Positions 59,246 through 64,000 of a stretch of DNA of 64,000 bases are shown here, piece after piece (position 1 is the first letter of the stretch; each line of letters opens with the position of its first letter). The notes beneath the pieces are model-generated. The model was not told the DNA's origin, ran no database searches, and saw only the letters and a program-made list of their open reading frames with translations. The stretch is from JBHYGK01 sp051859045 (GTDB lineage: Bacteria > Pseudomonadota > Gammaproteobacteria > Xanthomonadales > Xanthomonadaceae), in contig JBHYGK010000008.1 in the NCBI GenBank assembly GCA_051859045.1, positions 1-64,000 on the forward strand, read 5' to 3'. The position numbers and the translations under genes are program-made.

Positions 59246-60361
<1,116 letters not shown>

Positions 60362-61708
60362 CGGTGTCGGTGTCGAACAGCCGCGCGGCCGCGCGCGGCA
60401 GCTCGCGGTCGCCGGCCAGCGCGGCGGCGCGCAGCGCGGCGCTGGGCGCGTGCAGCAGCTTGTTGGTCAGCGTGTGGGCGAGGAAGTCCAGCACCTGCTG
60501 CGGGTCCTTGCCCGCCGCGAGCTGGGCGCGGGCCTTGGCCAGCACGTCCTCGCGCTGGGCCTCGCCGGCGGCGCGCAGGCGCTTGAGCACGTCCTGGTGG
60601 TCCTCGGCCCGCCACCACGCCATGAACTGGCCGACCTGCAGGTCGATGATGGCCTCGGCCTCGCCGGCGGCCTCGCGGCGCGAGCGGCGGTTCTCCTCGA
60701 TGACCTGCTCGAGGTCGTCGACGGTGTAGAGGAACGCGTCGCGCAACCCGGCGACCGCGGGGTCGATGTCCCGCGGCACCGCCAGGTCGAGCAGGAACAT
60801 CGGGCGGTGCCGGCGCTGGGCCAGCGCGGCGCGGACCATCGCCGCGTCCAGCACCGGCTCGCGCGCGGCGGTGGCCGAGATCACCACGTCGGCCTCGGCC
60901 AGGTGGCGCGGCAGGTCGGCCAGCGCCAGCGCGTAGCCGCCGAACTGCGCGGCCAGCGTCTGGGCGTGGGCGAGGGTGCGGTTGGCCACCAGCAGGCGCT
61001 TGACCTTGGCCTCGGCGAGGTGGCGGGCGGCCAGCTCGATCGTCTCGCCGGCGCCGACCAGCAGCACCGTGGCCTCGTCGAGCTTGGCGAAGGCCTGCTG
61101 CGCGAGGCGCACGGCCGCGAACGCCACCGACACCGGGTGCGCGCCGATGCGGGTGTCGGTGCGGACCCGCTTGGCGACCTGGAAGGTGTGCTGGAACAGG
61201 CGGTCGAGCGGGGTCTTGAGCGCGTGCGCGTCGCGGGCGCGGGCCCAGGCGTCCTTCACCTGGCCGAGGATCTGCGGCTCGCCGAGCACCATCGAGTCCA
61301 GGCCCGTCGCCACCCGGAACAGGTGGCGCACCGCCGCGTCGTCGTGGTGGCGGTAGAGGTAGTCGGCCAGCGCGGACGGCTCGACGCCGTGGTGCTGGGC
61401 CAGCCAGGCCTCGACCGCGGCCTCGGCGCCGGGCGCCACGCGGGCGTAGAGCTCGGTGCGGTTGCAGGTGGAGAGCAGCGCCGCCTCCTCGACCCCGGCC
61501 AGCGCCGTCAGCTCGGCCAGCGCGCCGGGCAGCGCCTCCGGGCCCACGGCCACGCGCTCGCGCAGCGCGAGCGGCGCGGTCTGGTGGTTGAGTCCGAGGG
61601 CGTAGAGGGGCATCGGGAGGAGGGCTTGCGCTAGAGTGGGAGGCCCGAGAGGGCCGCGCCTTGGAGGCCTTGGGGCGCGGATTCTAACCGCTAGGCGCCC
61701 CCGCCCCC

Positions 61709-63520
61709 ATGATCCTGCGCAAGCCGCTGCGTCCGACGCGTCGACACCCCTCCCCGCCGCTGCCCGCCCTCGCGCTGGCGGGCGCGCTGCTGCTGGCCGC
61801 GCTGGCCCCGGCGCCGGCGCGCGCGACGCCCCTCGCCCCGGCCCCGGCCCCTGCGCCGCCCGCGGCCGACCAGGGCCTGGTGGAGGCCCTCGAGCCGCTG
61901 CTGGTGGCGGAGTTCGCGCTGCAGTCCGGTCGGGTCGCCGACGGCGCCCGGGCCTACCTCGCCGCCGCCCGGGCGATGCCCGAGCCCGGCCTCGCCGAGC
62001 GCGCCACCCGGCTGGCCCTGGTCGCCGGCGACCAGGCCCTGGCCCGCGAGGCGCTGGCGCTGTGGCGCGCGACCGATCCCGCGGCGCTCGGCCCGCGCTC
62101 GGCCTCGGCCCAGCTCGCGCTGCGGGCCGGCGACCGGGCGACCGCGGTCGAGGACCTCGCCGCCCTGCTGGCCGACGTCGAGGGCGAGGGCTGGAAGGAG
62201 GCGCTGCAGGTGCTGGCCACCGAGGCGCCCGAGGGCGAGGCGGCGGCCGTGCTGCGCCTGCTGCTGGAGCGCGACGCGCTGCCGCCGGCCTTCCGCGCCT
62301 GGCTCGCGTATGGCGGCCTCGCCCAGCGCCTCGGCGAGCCCGCGCTCGCCGATCGCATCGTCGACGGCATCGTGCGGCGCTTCCCCGACGAGCCCCGCGC
62401 GTGGCTGCTGCAGGCCTCCCGGCTGCGCCGCCTGGGCGACATCGACGGCGCCCGGAGCGCGGTCGAGCGCGCGCTGGAGGCGTCGCCGGGCGACAGCGGC
62501 CTGCGCCTGTCCGCCGCGGCCGAGCTCGACCTGCTCGGCGACCCCGTCGGCGCCGCGGCGGCGATCGCCCGCGGCCCGCAGGACACCGCCAGCTGGCAGG
62601 CCCGCGCCGCCTACCTCGCCAAGGCCGACGACCGCGCCGGCCTGGCCGCGCTGTACGACGAGATGCTGCCGCAGGCCACCGGGCCCGACGCCGGCCGCCG
62701 CCTGCTGCTGGCCCAGATCGCCGAGACCCTGGGGCGCGATCCCGACGCCCTGGCCTGGTACCGCGGCGTGCCGAGCGGCGCCGCGCGCTCGCAGGCCCGG
62801 CTGCGCATCGCGGTGCTGCTGGCCCGCTCGGGGCGCCTCGACGAGGCGCGGGTCGAGCTGCGCGCGCTGCAGGGCGAGGACAGCGACGACGGCGAGCGCC
62901 TGCGCGACGCCTACCTGCTGGAGGCCGAGCTGATGGAGCGGGGCGACCGGCTCGAGGACGCCCTCGACGCGCTCGACCGCGGGCTGGCGGTGTTCGAGGA
63001 GGACCCGGCGCTGCTGTACGCCCGGGCCCTGCTCAACGAGCGCCTCGACCGGGTCGAGGCGGCGGTCGCCGACCTGCGCACCCTGGTGGCGCTGGACCCC
63101 GACGACCCGGTGGCGCTCAACGCGCTCGGCTACACGCTCGCCGACCGCACCGACCGCGCCGCCGAGGCGCTGGAGTGGATCCAGCGGGCGCTGGCGCTGG
63201 ACCCCGACAACCCCGCCACGCTCGACAGCTACGGCTGGGCGCTGTTCCGCCTCGGCCGCCCCGAGGACGCGGTCGCGCCGCTTCGCGAGGCCTGGGCGGC
63301 GCAGCGCGACGCCGAGATCGCCGCCCACCTGGGCGAGGTGCTCTGGGTGCTGGGCCAGCGCGACGAGGCCCGCGCGGTGTGGGAGGAGGGCGCCGGCATC
63401 GAGCCGCGCAACCGCGCGCTGCGCCGGGCGCTCGAGGCGCACGGCGTCGAGCTGCCGGCGGCGCCCGCGCCCGCCGTCCCGTCGCCGCCCGACGCCTTCG
63501 CGCCGGAGCCGCCGCGATGA
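61709..63520 (+). CDS. Tetratricopeptide repeat protein, exported
   Basis: 603 residues with an N-terminal signal-like segment (ALAGALLLAALAPAPARA) and repeated helix-turn-helix TPR units; the clearest is ALNALGYTLADRTDRAAEALEWIQRALALDPDNPATLDSYGWALFRLGRPEDAVAPLREAW (split here in words: ALNALGYTLADRTD, then ALDPDNPATLDSYGWAL). A gene of this type before lolB and ispE is common in this order and may take part in lipoprotein transport or envelope work, which is inference. Its stop overlaps the lolB ATG. Confidence 0.85.
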   Translation: MILRKPLRPTRRHPSPPLPALALAGALLLAALAPAPARATPLAPAPAPAPPAADQGLVEALEPLLVAEFALQSGRVADGARAYLAAARAMPEPGLAERATRLALVAGDQALAREALALWRATDPAALGPRSASAQLALRAGDRATAVEDLAALLADVEGEGWKEALQVLATEAPEGEAAAVLRLLLERDALPPAFRAWLAYGGLAQRLGEPALADRIVDGIVRRFPDEPRAWLLQASRLRRLGDIDGARSAVERALEASPGDSGLRLSAAAELDLLGDPVGAAAAIARGPQDTASWQARAAYLAKADDRAGLAALYDEMLPQATGPDAGRRLLLAQIAETLGRDPDALAWYRGVPSGAARSQARLRIAVLLARSGRLDEARVELRALQGEDSDDGERLRDAYLLEAELMERGDRLEDALDALDRGLAVFEEDPALLYARALLNERLDRVEAAVADLRTLVALDPDDPVALNALGYTLADRTDRAAEALEWIQRALALDPDNPATLDSYGWALFRLGRPEDAVAPLREAWAAQRDAEIAAHLGEVLWVLGQRDEARAVWEEGAGIEPRNRALRRALEAHGVELPAAPAPAVPSPPDAFAPEPPR

Positions 63521-64000
63521 GCCGCCTCCGCACCGCGGCCTGGCGCGCGCTGCTGGTCCTCGGCGTGCTCGCGCTGGCGGCCTGCCGCCCCGATGCGGTC
63601 CGCGCGCCGCCGCCGGACGACGCGGTCGATCCCGCGCTGCAGGTGGCCTGGGTGGCCGCGCAGTCCGCCCGCGAGGCCACCCTCGCCGGCGAGCCCGACT
63701 GGGGCCTCGAGGGCCGGCTCGCGGTCAGCGTCGAGGGCGACGGCGGCAGCGGCCGCCTCGACTGGCGCCAGCAGGGCGAGGACTACCGCTTCGTGCTCAG
63801 CGCCCCGGTCTCGCGGCGCAGCTGGCGGCTGGAGCGCCGTGCCGGCGCGGTCGAGCTCGACGGCCTCGAGGGCGGGCCCCGGGTCGGCGCGGACGCCGAG
63901 GCGCTGCTGCGCGAGGCGATCGGTTGGGACGTCCCGGTCGAAGCGCTCGCGGCCTGGGTCCGCGGCGCCCGCGCGCCGGGCCCGGCCGAGGTCGAGTACG
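63517..64000 (+). CDS. lolB: Outer-membrane lipoprotein localization protein LolB (3' partial)
   Basis: Starts at an ATG overlapping the TPR stop and runs past the window end; 161 complete codons are visible. Signal peptide with a lipobox ending LALAAC is followed by the LolB sequence WGLEGRLAVSVEGDGGSGRL, then YRFVLSAPVSRRSWRL, EGGPRVGADAEALL and GWDVPVEALAAWVRGAR. LolB receives lipoproteins from LolA and inserts them in the outer membrane. No missing motifs in the visible part. Confidence 0.92.
   Translation, partial: MSRLRTAAWRALLVLGVLALAACRPDAVRAPPPDDAVDPALQVAWVAAQSAREATLAGEPDWGLEGRLAVSVEGDGGSGRLDWRQQGEDYRFVLSAPVSRRSWRLERRAGAVELDGLEGGPRVGADAEALLREAIGWDVPVEALAAWVRGARAPGPAEVEY

Overview
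The window is a stretch of very GC-rich core chromosome (by eye roughly 70-75% G+C). Gene content and order point to a gammaproteobacterium of the Xanthomonadales/Lysobacterales, close to Lysobacteraceae: petABC-sspA-sspB, a fimT-pilVWXY1E minor-pilin operon, thrS-infC-rpmI-rplT-pheST-ihfA-merR, divergent hemA-prfA and TPR-lolB, a three-gene pntAA-pntAB-pntB, and stand-alone DUF1631 and SufT proteins. This is inference from synteny and protein style; no rRNA is present to confirm it. I see no insertion sequence, prophage, CRISPR array or integrase.

Layout. 1-9 kb: the 3' part of a lytic transglycosylase, the cytochrome bc1 operon petABC, sspA/sspB (stringent starvation protein and ClpXP adaptor), a DUF3301 protein, an FHA protein, nadC with a Trm112-like gene on the minus strand, and purEK. 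9-17 kb: sodB divergent from a tightly overlapped grxD-SDR-marC run, then a two-domain ornithine-lipid synthase-like acyltransferase and a large Oar-like TonB-dependent receptor. A well-formed PHO box precedes the receptor and a degenerate PHO-like array precedes the acyltransferase. 17-27.5 kb: ppnN, an orphan AlgZ/LytS-type histidine kinase divergent from the minor pilin/PilY1 operon, tRNA-Asn and an isolated FimT-like pseudopilin. 27.6-38 kb: uvrB, tRNA-Val and the translation cluster thrS-infC (AUC start)-rpmI-rplT-pheS-pheT-ihfA-merR, ending with tRNA-Pro. 38-49 kb: proline iminopeptidase, Nudix hydrolase, Xni-like nuclease, nitroreductase, two tandem DUF1631 paralogues, the proton-translocating transhydrogenase operon, a small membrane protein and SufT. 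50-55 kb: two adjacent secreted subtilisin-family proteases with one and three P-domains; they share a 453-bp block with no mismatch. 55-64 kb: one-domain asparaginase-like protein, DUF2069 and WrbA-like proteins, YihY, a TlpA-type thioredoxin, PPK2, prfA, hemA, a TPR protein and the 5' part of lolB.

How it fits together. Most genes are housekeeping (respiration, purine and NAD synthesis, translation, haem synthesis, DNA repair). The accessory flavour comes from the surface and secretion genes: minor pilins with a PilY1 adhesin and a likely regulator kinase, the TonB-dependent receptor, and the duplicated proteases. I did not find a clear, previously undescribed multi-gene system. The observations most worth follow-up are the PHO-type promoter geometry at the receptor and ornithine-lipid genes, the sharply bounded identity block in the proteases, the orphan AlgZ-like kinase beside the pilus operon, and the structured leaders of the translation genes.
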